64,000 nt of DNA, taken from contig CANGYH010000001.1 in assembly GCA_947458545.1 (NCBI GenBank), positions 434,001 through 498,000 on the forward strand, given 5' to 3'. Position 1 is the first letter of the stretch. Each line of letters begins with the position of its first letter. Under the pieces are notes generated by a model that was given only the letters and a program-made list of their open reading frames with translations, did not search any database and was not told the DNA's origin. Both the position numbers and the translations under genes were made by a program. This document shows positions 28,030-37,443 of this stretch, piece by piece. Origin of the DNA: Cytophagaceae bacterium (GTDB lineage: Bacteria > Bacteroidota > Bacteroidia > Cytophagales > Flexibacteraceae).

Positions 28030-31000
28030 TTATGGCTTCACAACCTCTACCCAACCTTTACAACTTTGAGCTCCAGGCGTTTCTATTATAAAGAAATAAA
28101 CACCTGCATCCTGCTGCTTAAAGCCGTATCCCTCTTTTGCCGGTATTTGCCGGGCCACGGCCTGGCCCCAGCGGTTGTAAACCGATAGCCGGGCCTCTTC
28201 AGGCAGTTGCGTTGGCTTAAAGGTGTCATTCAAATCATCTCCGTTAAGAGTAACGATATTGGGCACAAACGGCTGGGCTGGCCGAAACTCCAACCCGAGC
28301 GTATCCTGGCAACCACCATAGAAAACCTGCGCTTCCAGCAACCCCGGCCCCGCATCGCCGCCAAGCTCTAGCGTAGGGGCAAAACCAACCGGCTCTTGGT
28401 TGAGCCGCCAGCGCACCACCCAAGTAGAGTCTGCCCCTAAACTGAAGCGGTACTTTAGAGCCGTGCAACCATCCAGGGTGCTGTCTTTGCGTATTACCTG
28501 CGGCAATTGCACCTTTGGTAAGCGAATCATAAGCGGCACCTCCGTCAAGCCCCGGCAGCCTTGCACGGTGCGGTACAGCCGGGCCGTTTCGTTAATGCCC
28601 TGGCTCAGGGTAAGCCTTACCGTATCCGCCAGATAAGTCTGCCCCAACACCACCCATCGGGTAGAGTCTGCCGCACCGGCAACGGCAAGGCGGACGGTTA
28701 GCCTTCCCGCACAAGAGTCTGCCCGTACGGATACCGTCGGCTCCAATGGAATACCCTTAGCGTTTACGCGCCATACGGCACTGTCTCGGCAGCCCGTCAG
28801 CCGATTTTCTACAATGAGCTGGTACACCACGTTGTTGCGTGGCACGGCCTGCACTACATAGCCCGTATCGGCCAGCAGAAAACGTGGCGGTTGCCAGCGC
28901 ACCAGGTGCGGTTGCAGGTTCGCACGCAAGGTCACGGTATCACCCAGGCAATATGGCAATAAGGTATCTTGTGGCTTCGGCACGCCCTCTTTAACCCTTA
29001 GGGCCACCGTATCTATAGAACTATTGGGGCAGCCTGGCCCGCGCCCGCGCACCACGATGTTATACCTGCCCGGCCTGGGATACTGATAGGCAATCGGCGA
29101 GGCGCTCAAGGCCGTGCTATCGCCGTTGCCCCAAAGCACATAGCCGTCGGCCAGGTTGCGCGCATTGTGGGTGAGTATGGCGGCCTCTTTGGGGCAAATG
29201 GACGGCGTGATGGATGCATCGAAGGGTAGGTATAGCGGAGTCAGGTCTATTTTGAAGGCGGCCTGATTACAGTTGCCACTCCGGTTTCTGGGGCTGTACA
29301 CCCCGGGCGTGGTCGGAAAGTCAGACGTTCCCTGGCAGCCCGCGCAGACGGCCTGATAGATAAAGCCCCTGGGATCAAAGCGACTCGTGCCACCATCCAC
29401 ATGCTCGGTATTGGTGCCGTTGCCGCCAAAAAAGGTGGCGTACTTCAGCCCCTCGGCATCTGGCAGAAGCACACAAACGTAAAAGTCTCGCCCATCCGTC
29501 GTACCTTTTATTGCATCTCGGCTCACGGGTAGGCCCGTCGTCGTTGTTGGCAAGTAATTGCAGCTACTGCTGCGTATCTCTCCCCCCCAGCCCGAGAAGT
29601 ATATCTGGTTGCACTGATCAACCCTGAAAGCCGTCGGAGAGAGGTTGGGCCGGTTAGGTAGGCTGCCTATCCTCAAGGCCAGGTCTAGCCCCCTCCCGTC
29701 TCTGGTAAAGCGCTGTACAAACAACCCGCCCGTGGCGCTGGCCACGGGCGATGGGGTAAAGTTGGGCATAGCCCCCGTGGTTTGCCCCAATACCACGACG
29801 CGGCCCTCCTGATCAAAATCGGCAAAGTAGGCCTGGTCGTAGGCATCGGTGGCAGAGTAAGAGAGGTACTCGACGGCGCGGTTGGCCGCCAGCACACCCA
29901 CAAAGGCATTCATCCGGTTGAGCGGCGCGCCAGTTCCGGCCAGAACGTTTGTTTGGTATGCCCCTGCCGTAACAGGCAGGTTGCCGCTCGTTGATCCGCC
30001 ACAAAATCCGATACGCCCGGCATCGTCCAAGGTGATGCTGTTCAGCAGGTCTGTACCAGCACCGCCGACATAGGTAGAAAACTGCAGGTCCATGTTTGCC
30101 GATAGCTGGCAAATCACGCCGTCTCCAAAACCCTGGTAATTGGGTTGGATGGCATTCACCATGGGGAAGTTGTTAGACACTGTGGTAGAGCCCAGGTAAA
30201 TCCGCCCGGCAGCATCCACATCCACCGTCCCCCTGAACTGATCTCCATAATTGGCCACCAGCCCTGCCACACACGGCGAAAGCCCATCGTTCCCAGACCC
30301 GCCTAGGTAGCGGCCGCTTTGCAGTGTCGTCAAATTGGTCGAAAAGCGCGCCAAAAACAAGTCTGAACCACGGTCGTAGGATACAAAATCATCGTTGTGG
30401 GGGTCCACCCTGGGCCCGCCCAAAAACCGGCTGCCGCCTGTCACGGGCAGGTTGGCACTGCTCGTGGTGCCCATTACTATTAGCTCACCAGCCGCATTGC
30501 ACACAATGGAGTGTGGTACATCTTGCCCAGTGCCACCATAATAAGTACTGGCAAGTAAGCTGCGCCCATCTACCGAGAATTTCTGTATGCCAACATCTAC
30601 ACTGATGTCAAAGCCGCTCCCACCATACTGAGGCTGAAAGCTGCCAGCCGTCGTGGGGAAGCCCACGTCAAAGGCCATGCCCGCCACGTACGTATGGCCC
30701 GCTGTGTCGGAGGTGGCCGTGCACCCCCAGTTATCGGCCAAAGAGCCGCTGTAAGTAGAAAACACCAGTTGCGGATCAATCCATACGCTGTCTGCCATTT
30801 GCACATCCTGCGGAAGCGCGAAACCGTACCTGCCAACCCCCAAGGCAGCAAATTGGCAAGGCTTGCGCTGCCATAAACCCCGTCGTTTTACCCTTAATAC
30901 CGGCGGTGTAAGCCTAACTGAGCCTGCCTTCCCCGTCAATAAAATCTGACCTGCCTCTAGGGTCACAGGCAGCCCTTGCAGCCTGAAAGCTAGGTTCGCC

Positions 31001-31455
31001 CATCCTGCGCCGCCCCTACCCTTCAGCTCAAAGGCCAAATGTCCATCATCAGTGTACCACCGCTGGGATATGCGGCCGGCTACCATACCTGCTTCCAGCT
31101 TATTATAGCCTTTCACCAAAGTACTGATAGGTCTCAGTCCGTCAGACCAAACCCTGGTAAAAGACTCCGTCACCGCCCCTCGTTGCTTCCATTGGAGGTT
31201 GGTATGGTTATCCCAAACGAGCCTGAAAACATCTACCCAATCTTCTTTTGACGGGTGGTGCAAATCCACATCTGTGGCTAGCACCGTCACGGCATCTGGC
31301 CCGAAGAAAACCCGCCCTGCATTCAGCTTGCAGTAATGGCTATATGGGGCTGCCTGCTTTGCAGGCCCGGCCGGCAAAAACGATGCGCGTTGCCCCAAGG
31401 CAGGCAGCGCCCATAAGCCAACCAATACCAGCAGACAATTTATTAGGATTTTCAC
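28030..31455 (-). CDS. Large T9SS type B secreted protein with beta-propeller repeats
   Basis: From a GTG at 31455 the protein has 1,141 residues and the signal peptide VKILINCLLVLVGLWALPAL; an upstream TTG would only add a non-signal extension. The N-terminal third has the module that often precedes SBBP propellers (NAGRVFFGPDAVTVLATDVD). Propeller-like repeats follow from about 230 to 720, with STYYGGTGQDVPHSI, STYVGGAGTDLLNSI and GNGTNTEHVDGG. PKD-like repeats come next. The tail, PNIVTLNGDDLNDTF to YNRWGQAV to AGVYFFIIE, is a gliding-associated type B sorting domain. It should be a surface or secreted protein; the ligand is unknown. Confidence 0.88.
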   Translation of the reverse strand: MKILINCLLVLVGLWALPALGQRASFLPAGPAKQAAPYSHYCKLNAGRVFFGPDAVTVLATDVDLHHPSKEDWVDVFRLVWDNHTNLQWKQRGAVTESFTRVWSDGLRPISTLVKGYNKLEAGMVAGRISQRWYTDDGHLAFELKGRGGAGWANLAFRLQGLPVTLEAGQILLTGKAGSVRLTPPVLRVKRRGLWQRKPCQFAALGVGRYGFALPQDVQMADSVWIDPQLVFSTYSGSLADNWGCTATSDTAGHTYVAGMAFDVGFPTTAGSFQPQYGGSGFDISVDVGIQKFSVDGRSLLASTYYGGTGQDVPHSIVCNAAGELIVMGTTSSANLPVTGGSRFLGGPRVDPHNDDFVSYDRGSDLFLARFSTNLTTLQSGRYLGGSGNDGLSPCVAGLVANYGDQFRGTVDVDAAGRIYLGSTTVSNNFPMVNAIQPNYQGFGDGVICQLSANMDLQFSTYVGGAGTDLLNSITLDDAGRIGFCGGSTSGNLPVTAGAYQTNVLAGTGAPLNRMNAFVGVLAANRAVEYLSYSATDAYDQAYFADFDQEGRVVVLGQTTGAMPNFTPSPVASATGGLFVQRFTRDGRGLDLALRIGSLPNRPNLSPTAFRVDQCNQIYFSGWGGEIRSSSCNYLPTTTTGLPVSRDAIKGTTDGRDFYVCVLLPDAEGLKYATFFGGNGTNTEHVDGGTSRFDPRGFIYQAVCAGCQGTSDFPTTPGVYSPRNRSGNCNQAAFKIDLTPLYLPFDASITPSICPKEAAILTHNARNLADGYVLWGNGDSTALSASPIAYQYPRPGRYNIVVRGRGPGCPNSSIDTVALRVKEGVPKPQDTLLPYCLGDTVTLRANLQPHLVRWQPPRFLLADTGYVVQAVPRNNVVYQLIVENRLTGCRDSAVWRVNAKGIPLEPTVSVRADSCAGRLTVRLAVAGAADSTRWVVLGQTYLADTVRLTLSQGINETARLYRTVQGCRGLTEVPLMIRLPKVQLPQVIRKDSTLDGCTALKYRFSLGADSTWVVRWRLNQEPVGFAPTLELGGDAGPGLLEAQVFYGGCQDTLGLEFRPAQPFVPNIVTLNGDDLNDTFKPTQLPEEARLSVYNRWGQAVARQIPAKEGYGFKQQDAGVYFFIIETPGAQSCKGWVEVVKP

Positions 31456-31524
31456 ACGGTTAAAGTTACGCAAGCAATCCGCCAAAACAGGATGCTGCAC
31501 CAGGGCAGCAGGCCTCAACTTACA

Positions 31525-32343
31525 CTAGCTACGGCCCATTAGATAATAAATGCCTGCGTAAGCCACCACGCCCAGTCCATTGAGCACCACCAGCCCAAAG
31601 ACGTCTTTATAAACCAAAGGAAAACCCTGCCTAAACCGCAACACCAGCCTGGTATATGCAACCAGCACGGGTGCCAGGCACAGCACTAATACCTCTACCT
31701 TAGGCACAACTGCCCAAGCCAGCGCCAAAAAAATACCAAAGAGCAGCCCCGTAGCCGCCAAGCATCCCTTGGTGCCCAGCACCATGGCCACGGTCGTGTC
31801 GCCGCGGCGCGCGTCTTCATCCATCTGGTAGGCCTGCGTAATAGGATAGCTTGCCACCAGATAAACAAAAATGGCGGCTAACGGGCCAGGCGCTATGGCC
31901 TGGCTTGCCAAGGCCGCTATCATGGCATAGATCAACACGCCCTGAAAAAGCCCCACCATTACCAAACTAAGCCAAGGCAGCGCCTTGATGCGGACTCGAT
32001 GATAACTGTAAAGCCTGCTAGCTACCTGATACACCAGCACCCCAACAAAAACCTTAGGCACTACCATCCAGGTTAACACCAGTGCCGCCAGATCCATAAC
32101 CTGTACCAACCGGCCCAGTGACAATGTAACGTTGGGCGGAGAAGCCAACCCCCCGATAGGCCCGGTATCTCTGTCGAAGTAGGTGTTATAGCCATTGCTG
32201 GCCGGATATACCAGCAGGTGAAGAATGCCAAACAACCATAAATGCGATACATTGCATGCTTTTACCATTGCAAGCGAAAGCAGAAACGCAGGCATTAACA
32301 AAAGGCTAAAGCCAAACCGTAAGTTTTTAATTGCGTTTAACAT
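31525..32343 (-). CDS. UbiA-family prenyltransferase
   Basis: This 272-residue integral membrane protein has about eight to nine helices. It carries the two aspartate-rich motifs of the UbiA superfamily: NGYNTYFDRD (residues 50-59) and YQMDEDARRGDT (172-182). These bind the magnesium-diphosphate of an isoprenyl donor. The family attaches prenyl chains to aromatic or other small acceptors (menaquinone, ubiquinone, heme O, phenolics). It does not look like MenA or CtaB. Its start is 24 bases from the divergent type III PKS start, which strongly suggests a shared pathway in which it prenylates the PKS product; that is inference. Confidence 0.88.
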   Translation of the reverse strand: MLNAIKNLRFGFSLLLMPAFLLSLAMVKACNVSHLWLFGILHLLVYPASNGYNTYFDRDTGPIGGLASPPNVTLSLGRLVQVMDLAALVLTWMVVPKVFVGVLVYQVASRLYSYHRVRIKALPWLSLVMVGLFQGVLIYAMIAALASQAIAPGPLAAIFVYLVASYPITQAYQMDEDARRGDTTVAMVLGTKGCLAATGLLFGIFLALAWAVVPKVEVLVLCLAPVLVAYTRLVLRFRQGFPLVYKDVFGLVVLNGLGVVAYAGIYYLMGRS

Positions 32344-32367
32344 TCTATTAGCCTACGGCGGTCTTTA

Positions 32368-33438
32368 ATGGCGTTTATTCATGGGCTTACATTGGTAGAG
32401 CCTCCCTACAAACATCGGCAAGATGCAATACTGAGCTTCATGCTCAAGCACTTTGCGGCCAGCAGCAAAGAAAGCCGGATGCTCGCCAGCGCGTTTGCAG
32501 GGTCAGGTATCGACACGCGCTTTTCCATTCTGCCCGATTTTTCTGCTGGTATGGGTGCGCCGCAACTCTTTATAGGCGCGCATCTGCCCAATATCTCCGC
32601 TAGGATGGCCCTCTATAAGCTCTGGGCCGCACGTTTAATGGCTGAAGCAGCCCAGCGCACCATAGAGAAGGCACGGATAACGGCGCAGGCCATTACGCAC
32701 CTTGTTACCTTCAGTTGTACGGGGCTATCCAACCCGGGCGTAGAGAATACCCTATTAAAAACCTGCGGCCTGGCCGCAACGGTCGAGACGCATTTTATCA
32801 ACTTTGCCGGTTGTCATGGGGCTTTTAAAGCCATCAAACTGGCCAAAAGCCTGGCCAGAAGCTACGAGGGCAACGCCCGCATCTTAGTATGTGGCGTAGA
32901 GCTATGCACCCTGCATTTTATGCCAGGCACCACTGGCGACCAAATCCGGGCCAATACCATCTTTAGCGACGGTTGTGCAGGCTTCATCGTCAGCAGCGAG
33001 GCGCCATCAGACCAGCCAGCTTACGCCATTGAAAGCCACCAGCAGGCTGCCATCACAGATGCGGAAGACCTTATGAGCTGGAACATCGGCGAAAGCGCCT
33101 TTTTTATGACGCTCAGCTCCAAAATCGACCAAGCGCTCAAAGGCTTCAACTTACCCCAGTTCGTCGGTAAATTCAGCCGTAGCAGCCAGGCCAAAGTCGC
33201 ATGTCACCCAGGTGGGAAGTCTATTCTGGATTGTGTGCGGCAGCAGCTTGACCACTGCGAAGACACCTCTTTGGCGGGCAGCTATAAAGTATTGAAAAAC
33301 TTTGGCAACATGAGCTCTATCTCAATCCTTAAGGTGCTAGAGGATGAGTTTCGACTCCAGACCCAGCATTTAACTGCTATAGGGTTTGGCCCGGGCCTGA
33401 CGGTAGAAGGCCTCGCCTTGCAGTTGCAGACCGCCTAA
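32368..33438 (+). CDS. Type III polyketide synthase (chalcone/stilbene synthase family)
   Basis: The 356-residue thiolase-fold enzyme should condense a starter acyl-CoA with malonyl-CoA units to form a phenolic or pyrone ring. The catalytic triad is present: Cys117 in FSCTGLSNPG, His280 in CHPGGKS and Asn314 in NFGNMSS. The family signature GFGPGLTVEG closes the protein (339-348). FAGCHGAFKA matches the conserved region after the catalytic cysteine. Length is slightly short of plant enzymes but usual for bacteria. Downstream, a methyltransferase starts 4 bases after the stop and a flavin oxygenase overlaps that. Starter unit cannot be read from sequence; a fatty acyl starter would give alkylresorcinols or alkylpyrones. 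Confidence 0.93.
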   Translation: MAFIHGLTLVEPPYKHRQDAILSFMLKHFAASSKESRMLASAFAGSGIDTRFSILPDFSAGMGAPQLFIGAHLPNISARMALYKLWAARLMAEAAQRTIEKARITAQAITHLVTFSCTGLSNPGVENTLLKTCGLAATVETHFINFAGCHGAFKAIKLAKSLARSYEGNARILVCGVELCTLHFMPGTTGDQIRANTIFSDGCAGFIVSSEAPSDQPAYAIESHQQAAITDAEDLMSWNIGESAFFMTLSSKIDQALKGFNLPQFVGKFSRSSQAKVACHPGGKSILDCVRQQLDHCEDTSLAGSYKVLKNFGNMSSISILKVLEDEFRLQTQHLTAIGFGPGLTVEGLALQLQTA

Positions 33439-33442
33439 GCCT

Positions 33443-34141
33443 ATGCCAGACTTTCGCCGACGCTCTACCGAACTTGAGATGCTCGACCACCCAGGTCAAT
33501 TCTCATCAGGCGTTTTAAGCCAGACATACCGCGAGATCAACTTCATTAACAAGTACCTGCTCGGAGACTATTTCTTGCAGAATGACCTGATCAGGTTGTT
33601 AATGGGCTACCCCACCAAAACCCTGACGCTGCTAGACCTGGGCTGTGGCAACGGTAACCTTCTGCGCAAGTTGCAACTGGCCCTAAAACCCTTAGGCTTC
33701 CGAGTGATAGGCGTAGGGTTCGACCCTTATTTGGAAAGCATCGGTGACAAGTTTCAGACTGAAGATCTACACCTTTATAGTGACTGGAACCAACTGGTTG
33801 CCCGGCACCCGATAGACATTGCCATTACAAGCCTAACCCTGCACCACCTTTACGACGAGGTACTGGCCGAGGCACTCCATAGGCTCATGGTAGCGCCACG
33901 GTACGGTTTCGTAATCTCAGATTTGGTCAGGAGCCCTATTGCCTACTATCTGATTAAAGGTATGACGGCCGTCTTCTCGCGGTCTGACTTGGTCAAAAAC
34001 GATGCCCCGCTCTCGGTATGCCGAGGTTTCTCCAGGGCCGATATGGTTGCCATGTCGCTCGTTGCAGAGCCTGGTACCCACATCCAAATTCAGCAGAATA
34101 TTGCCTTCCGGTGGCATATCATCGGCCGCAAAACGGTATGA
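33443..34141 (+). CDS. SAM-dependent methyltransferase
   Basis: The 232-residue class I methyltransferase has the SAM-binding motif LLDLGCGNGNLL (about residues 63-74), an acidic loop near GVGFDPYLES and motif IV-like DIAITSLTLHHL. The N-terminal STELEMLDHP segment resembles methyltransferases that accompany type III PKS genes in other Bacteroidota, recalled rather than searched. It begins 4 bases after the PKS stop and shares an ATGA overlap with the flavoprotein. O- or C-methylation of the polyketide phenol is the likely job, parallel to SrsB in Streptomyces. Confidence 0.88.
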   Translation: MPDFRRRSTELEMLDHPGQFSSGVLSQTYREINFINKYLLGDYFLQNDLIRLLMGYPTKTLTLLDLGCGNGNLLRKLQLALKPLGFRVIGVGFDPYLESIGDKFQTEDLHLYSDWNQLVARHPIDIAITSLTLHHLYDEVLAEALHRLMVAPRYGFVISDLVRSPIAYYLIKGMTAVFSRSDLVKNDAPLSVCRGFSRADMVAMSLVAEPGTHIQIQQNIAFRWHIIGRKTV

Positions 34142-35169
34142 GCGTCATCATTGTTGGTGCAGGATTAGCGGGCCTGTCTTGTGGTATAGAGTTGCTGCAA
34201 GCCGGATACGATGTTACCATTTTAGATAAGGGCCAGGTCCCATCGCTTAAAGTTTGTGGCGAATACTTGTCTTTAGAAGCTCTGCCGATCTTGGAGCAGC
34301 TAGGCGTTGCCCTCGGCTACAGCCAACACCCATTGATTGATACCCTTGTTGCCCAAGCCGGCAAAGCTACCTCCAGGCAGATGCTGCCGCTGGGTGGGCT
34401 GGGCATATCAAGGCAACTGCTCGATGGCCGTCTTAAAGACCGGTTCGAGGCCTTGGGCGGCAAGCTGTTGCAGTATGCCCCGGCCAAGGCCATTACCAGC
34501 CAAACCGTGACCCTCAAAGACGGACAATCCTTATCAGCCGCAAGGGTAGTAAACGCCACAGGCAGGCAAAATCCCTTTGCTGAGCATGCAAGGGGCTCTG
34601 GCCTTTATGTGGGGTATAAAAAGCAAATCCCATTGCCGCCGGGCTGGCCCGTCAGCCAGATATACTTGTCCTTCCACCGATGGGGGTACTTTGGCATCAA
34701 TGCCATAGAAGGCAGCAGATTGTGCATTTGCACCTTAGCCAACCAAGAAGCCTTTAGGCAATCTGGCAGCATCCAAAATCACATAAATGCCATCCAGGGC
34801 CTGGAGCCTGAAATTAGGGCACTCATTAAAGAGCCTGCCCCATCCGTGGCCGTGTCCAACTTTTCCTTTTACGACTACGAGCCAGCCAACCTACCCCAGA
34901 TCGGAGATGCAGGACGTAACATCCCTCCATTGGTGGGCAATGGTATGGCGTTAGCCCTGCGGTCTGGCATAGAGATGGGCAAAAGCCTTGCCACCCATAG
35001 AGCGCCAAACCTGCACAAAGAGAACTTCCGCATTGGCTTCGGCATTGCGCTCAATAAGTTGGCGCAAGGGCCCGCTGCAGGGCTTTCTCTCTGGGCCATG
35101 GAAAACCTGCCCCAACTTGGGCAGCGCAGCATTGCCCAAACGCATGGCGTGCCCGAGCGCCTGGCTTAA
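34138..35169 (+). CDS. FAD-dependent monooxygenase (PKS cluster)
   Basis: From the ATG at 34138 (overlapping the methyltransferase TGA) the protein has 343 residues; the longer open frame upstream overlaps the methyltransferase and lacks homology. It has the FAD Rossmann motif VGAGLAG (6-12), a conserved KVCGEYLS motif near 40, NATGR near 140, and the second flavin site IGDAGRNIPPLVGNGMALAL near 260-275. This is the group-A flavin hydroxylase/geranylgeranyl-reductase fold. In the cluster it would hydroxylate or dehydrogenate the phenol, as SrsC does. Its TAA overlaps the TAA of the convergent lectin gene through TTAA. Confidence 0.87.
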   Translation: MSVIIVGAGLAGLSCGIELLQAGYDVTILDKGQVPSLKVCGEYLSLEALPILEQLGVALGYSQHPLIDTLVAQAGKATSRQMLPLGGLGISRQLLDGRLKDRFEALGGKLLQYAPAKAITSQTVTLKDGQSLSAARVVNATGRQNPFAEHARGSGLYVGYKKQIPLPPGWPVSQIYLSFHRWGYFGINAIEGSRLCICTLANQEAFRQSGSIQNHINAIQGLEPEIRALIKEPAPSVAVSNFSFYDYEPANLPQIGDAGRNIPPLVGNGMALALRSGIEMGKSLATHRAPNLHKENFRIGFGIALNKLAQGPAAGLSLWAMENLPQLGQRSIAQTHGVPERLA

Positions 35170-37313
35170 TCCACTACAAGCTTTGCCCTCAAGGCCCTTC
35201 CTTGCTGATCCGTCCAGGCAAGTCCATAAAGCCCTTTAGCCCAACCCGACACGTTGATTCTGCCGGCTTTGGCCATGGTGAATTCTGCCACAGTACGCCC
35301 ATCCAGGGCTGTTACAACTAGCCGGCCTGAGCCTGGGGCTGTAATGCTTACAAATCCAGCTGCCGGATTGGGGTATATACCCAAGGCACCAGACGCTAGC
35401 TTATTGATGTTTAGAACCTGGAAACCAATAGGTTGCGAGGTTGAACTGCAAGCATTGCGCGAGGCCGTAACCGTATAAAAACCCACCTGGCTTGCCACAA
35501 AATACGGCCCTACACCACCTGTGGTAATCGGATTTCCCTGGAATGCCCACGTGTAAGACGCGCCGGCATATGGGTTGGTAACATAAATGGTGTCCTGAGA
35601 AACACGCAGCAGCGGTGCCAGGAAACCACCCGACCCCACCTCTACTGTACCTGGTATGGCATAGTCATACAGGCCACGGACGGTATCTGCCAACCGAAGC
35701 CTGTAACCTGTGGCCAAAGGCATCGTTGTTGGCCACTGGAACCTAATCTGGTTGCGCCGCAGCACTTCAAATGGAATCTGCCTTGCCTGGCTAAAATCTC
35801 CGCCAGGGTCTGAAACTTGGAGCTTACACTGGCTTAAAGATTCTATCGAATAGGCAACCAAAGAATCTACCGAGCCCGGGCAAACTACCTGATCGGTGGG
35901 GTTAAGCGCCACCACAGACTCCTTGGCCGTCAACACAAAACGGATGGAGAATTGCGGGTTCATGTCGTTCCAGGTCCCGTCAACGCCAAAAAGGTGAACA
36001 TAGGGCTCGCGCCCGGCGTGGTTATTTGGCTCGCCTTGCCGCCAGTTGGCAAACGTAATCGTAGAGTCGCTGCTGAAATACCTGAACCGCCTCGGGGTCT
36101 GCCCAGGTACATAAGCGGCTGAGTCCGTCACACCTATCCACTTATTTTCTTGCGGATAGAAAGCTGCAGCGATATCGTTTTCGGCCTGGTTGCGAATCTC
36201 TGCCAAACGGCTGCCAGTCAGGTAACCAATCATGCGGGCCACGCCCAGCGTCGCAGTGAACTTGCTGCAGTAGTACCGCTGCCCCTTGTACGATGGCCCG
36301 ATGGCAAACAAGGCAGTGTCCAGACCTTCGTATTGAGGCTTTGCAGGGTATGTAACTAAATCGGAGGCACAACCATCTTTGGTAACAATCAGCCCAAACT
36401 GGTCAGAGGCCAAACCCGTCGGCGGGATGAACACCCGGTCTATGGTAAGCAGAGAGTCCGTCGCAAAAAAGCCATTGGGGCCCAGCCAAGTATATGAGGC
36501 CCCCGCAATCCTAGGCGCCTGCAGCCACAGCGCACCGCCGGGCACCGTAAAAATGGTGTCTCTATAGCTGGTGTTTATCTCCAAAAAATGCCTGTGGAGC
36601 GACATGGCCCACTGGTCGTTCCAGCTTGTATCTCGGCGAATAACTGCATAATCTTCTACCCCACCCGCATTATTGGGCTCACCAGGCGCCCAATCTAGGT
36701 AGCTGCCTTTGGCAAGCCGGTTAGTACGCCACTGGCCCTCCAGGTAGCGATCTGTAAAGTCGAACCAATTACCATCGGTATCCGCCAAAGCGGCCAGTTT
36801 GGCATTATACACCGCATCCGTAATGCGGGGCAAATCGCCCCCGCTGGCGCGCGCCAGAGCCGCAGCTTCAGCAATTGGTGTCGCTACCCGAGATAAGAAG
36901 ACGAGCCGGTCTTTGTATGTAAATCCAAACGTATAATGATTGCTTGATACAGCCGCCGTTAGCGGATTGACTACCTGCAACGATGTGCTAGACGTGTAGA
37001 TGCTGCTTGACAACCGCAACGCAACCGAGTAATCGTTGGCACCAACCGTTGTCTTTCGGGTGCGGCAGGTAATACGGCCATTGTCCAGTGTTATAGCTAA
37101 AGAGTCTTCTATGCCTCCGTACTGCAGTGTGCTCAACACAACAGCCTCAATATCCTGTAGGCTGTGTATGCCACCGGGTATCCATACCTGAAAGGTATCT
37201 CCAGCGCACACCACACTTCTACTAACATGTAAGCTAAGTGGATTGGCAACCTGAGCGGACGCCGAAACGGCCCACCACGCCCAAATACCGATAACCCATA
37301 GCCACTTTTTCAT
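35166..37313 (-). CDS. T9SS-secreted protein with two C-type lectin domains
   Basis: The 715-residue protein has a signal peptide (MKKWLWVIGIWAWWAVSASAQ). Two C-type lectin-like domains follow at about 110-240 and 325-450. Each has the calcium/carbohydrate loop WAPGEPNNAGG or WRQGEPNNHAG followed by a WND motif (SWNDQW, TWNDMN). Later segments look like immunoglobulin-type beta domains. The last 75 residues, with LGIYPNPAAGFVSI and KGLYGLAW, form a T9SS type A sorting domain. It is probably displayed on or released from the cell surface as a glycan-binding adhesin. EPN in the loop predicts mannose-type preference by analogy with animal lectins. Confidence 0.9.
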   Translation of the reverse strand: MKKWLWVIGIWAWWAVSASAQVANPLSLHVSRSVVCAGDTFQVWIPGGIHSLQDIEAVVLSTLQYGGIEDSLAITLDNGRITCRTRKTTVGANDYSVALRLSSSIYTSSTSLQVVNPLTAAVSSNHYTFGFTYKDRLVFLSRVATPIAEAAALARASGGDLPRITDAVYNAKLAALADTDGNWFDFTDRYLEGQWRTNRLAKGSYLDWAPGEPNNAGGVEDYAVIRRDTSWNDQWAMSLHRHFLEINTSYRDTIFTVPGGALWLQAPRIAGASYTWLGPNGFFATDSLLTIDRVFIPPTGLASDQFGLIVTKDGCASDLVTYPAKPQYEGLDTALFAIGPSYKGQRYYCSKFTATLGVARMIGYLTGSRLAEIRNQAENDIAAAFYPQENKWIGVTDSAAYVPGQTPRRFRYFSSDSTITFANWRQGEPNNHAGREPYVHLFGVDGTWNDMNPQFSIRFVLTAKESVVALNPTDQVVCPGSVDSLVAYSIESLSQCKLQVSDPGGDFSQARQIPFEVLRRNQIRFQWPTTMPLATGYRLRLADTVRGLYDYAIPGTVEVGSGGFLAPLLRVSQDTIYVTNPYAGASYTWAFQGNPITTGGVGPYFVASQVGFYTVTASRNACSSTSQPIGFQVLNINKLASGALGIYPNPAAGFVSITAPGSGRLVVTALDGRTVAEFTMAKAGRINVSGWAKGLYGLAWTDQQGRALRAKLVVD

Positions 37314-37443
37314 AACCTATACCTATAGAACGATAGCTCTTCTGAGAGGTTTAGAACACAGGCTAAAGGCCTAAATACCTATCAAAATAAGCAGAATGTT
37401 TCGTGCAAACAAAATTTGGATTGAACTTTAATCCAAACACCCC

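Noticed and set aside
28030-31518. Start of the T9SS type B protein at TTG 31518
   Set aside because: The GTG at 31455 begins a proper signal peptide; the 21-codon extension would bury it.
34018-34137. N-terminal extension of the PKS-cluster flavoprotein
   Set aside because: It overlaps the methyltransferase gene and precedes the canonical FAD start MSVIIVGAGLAG.
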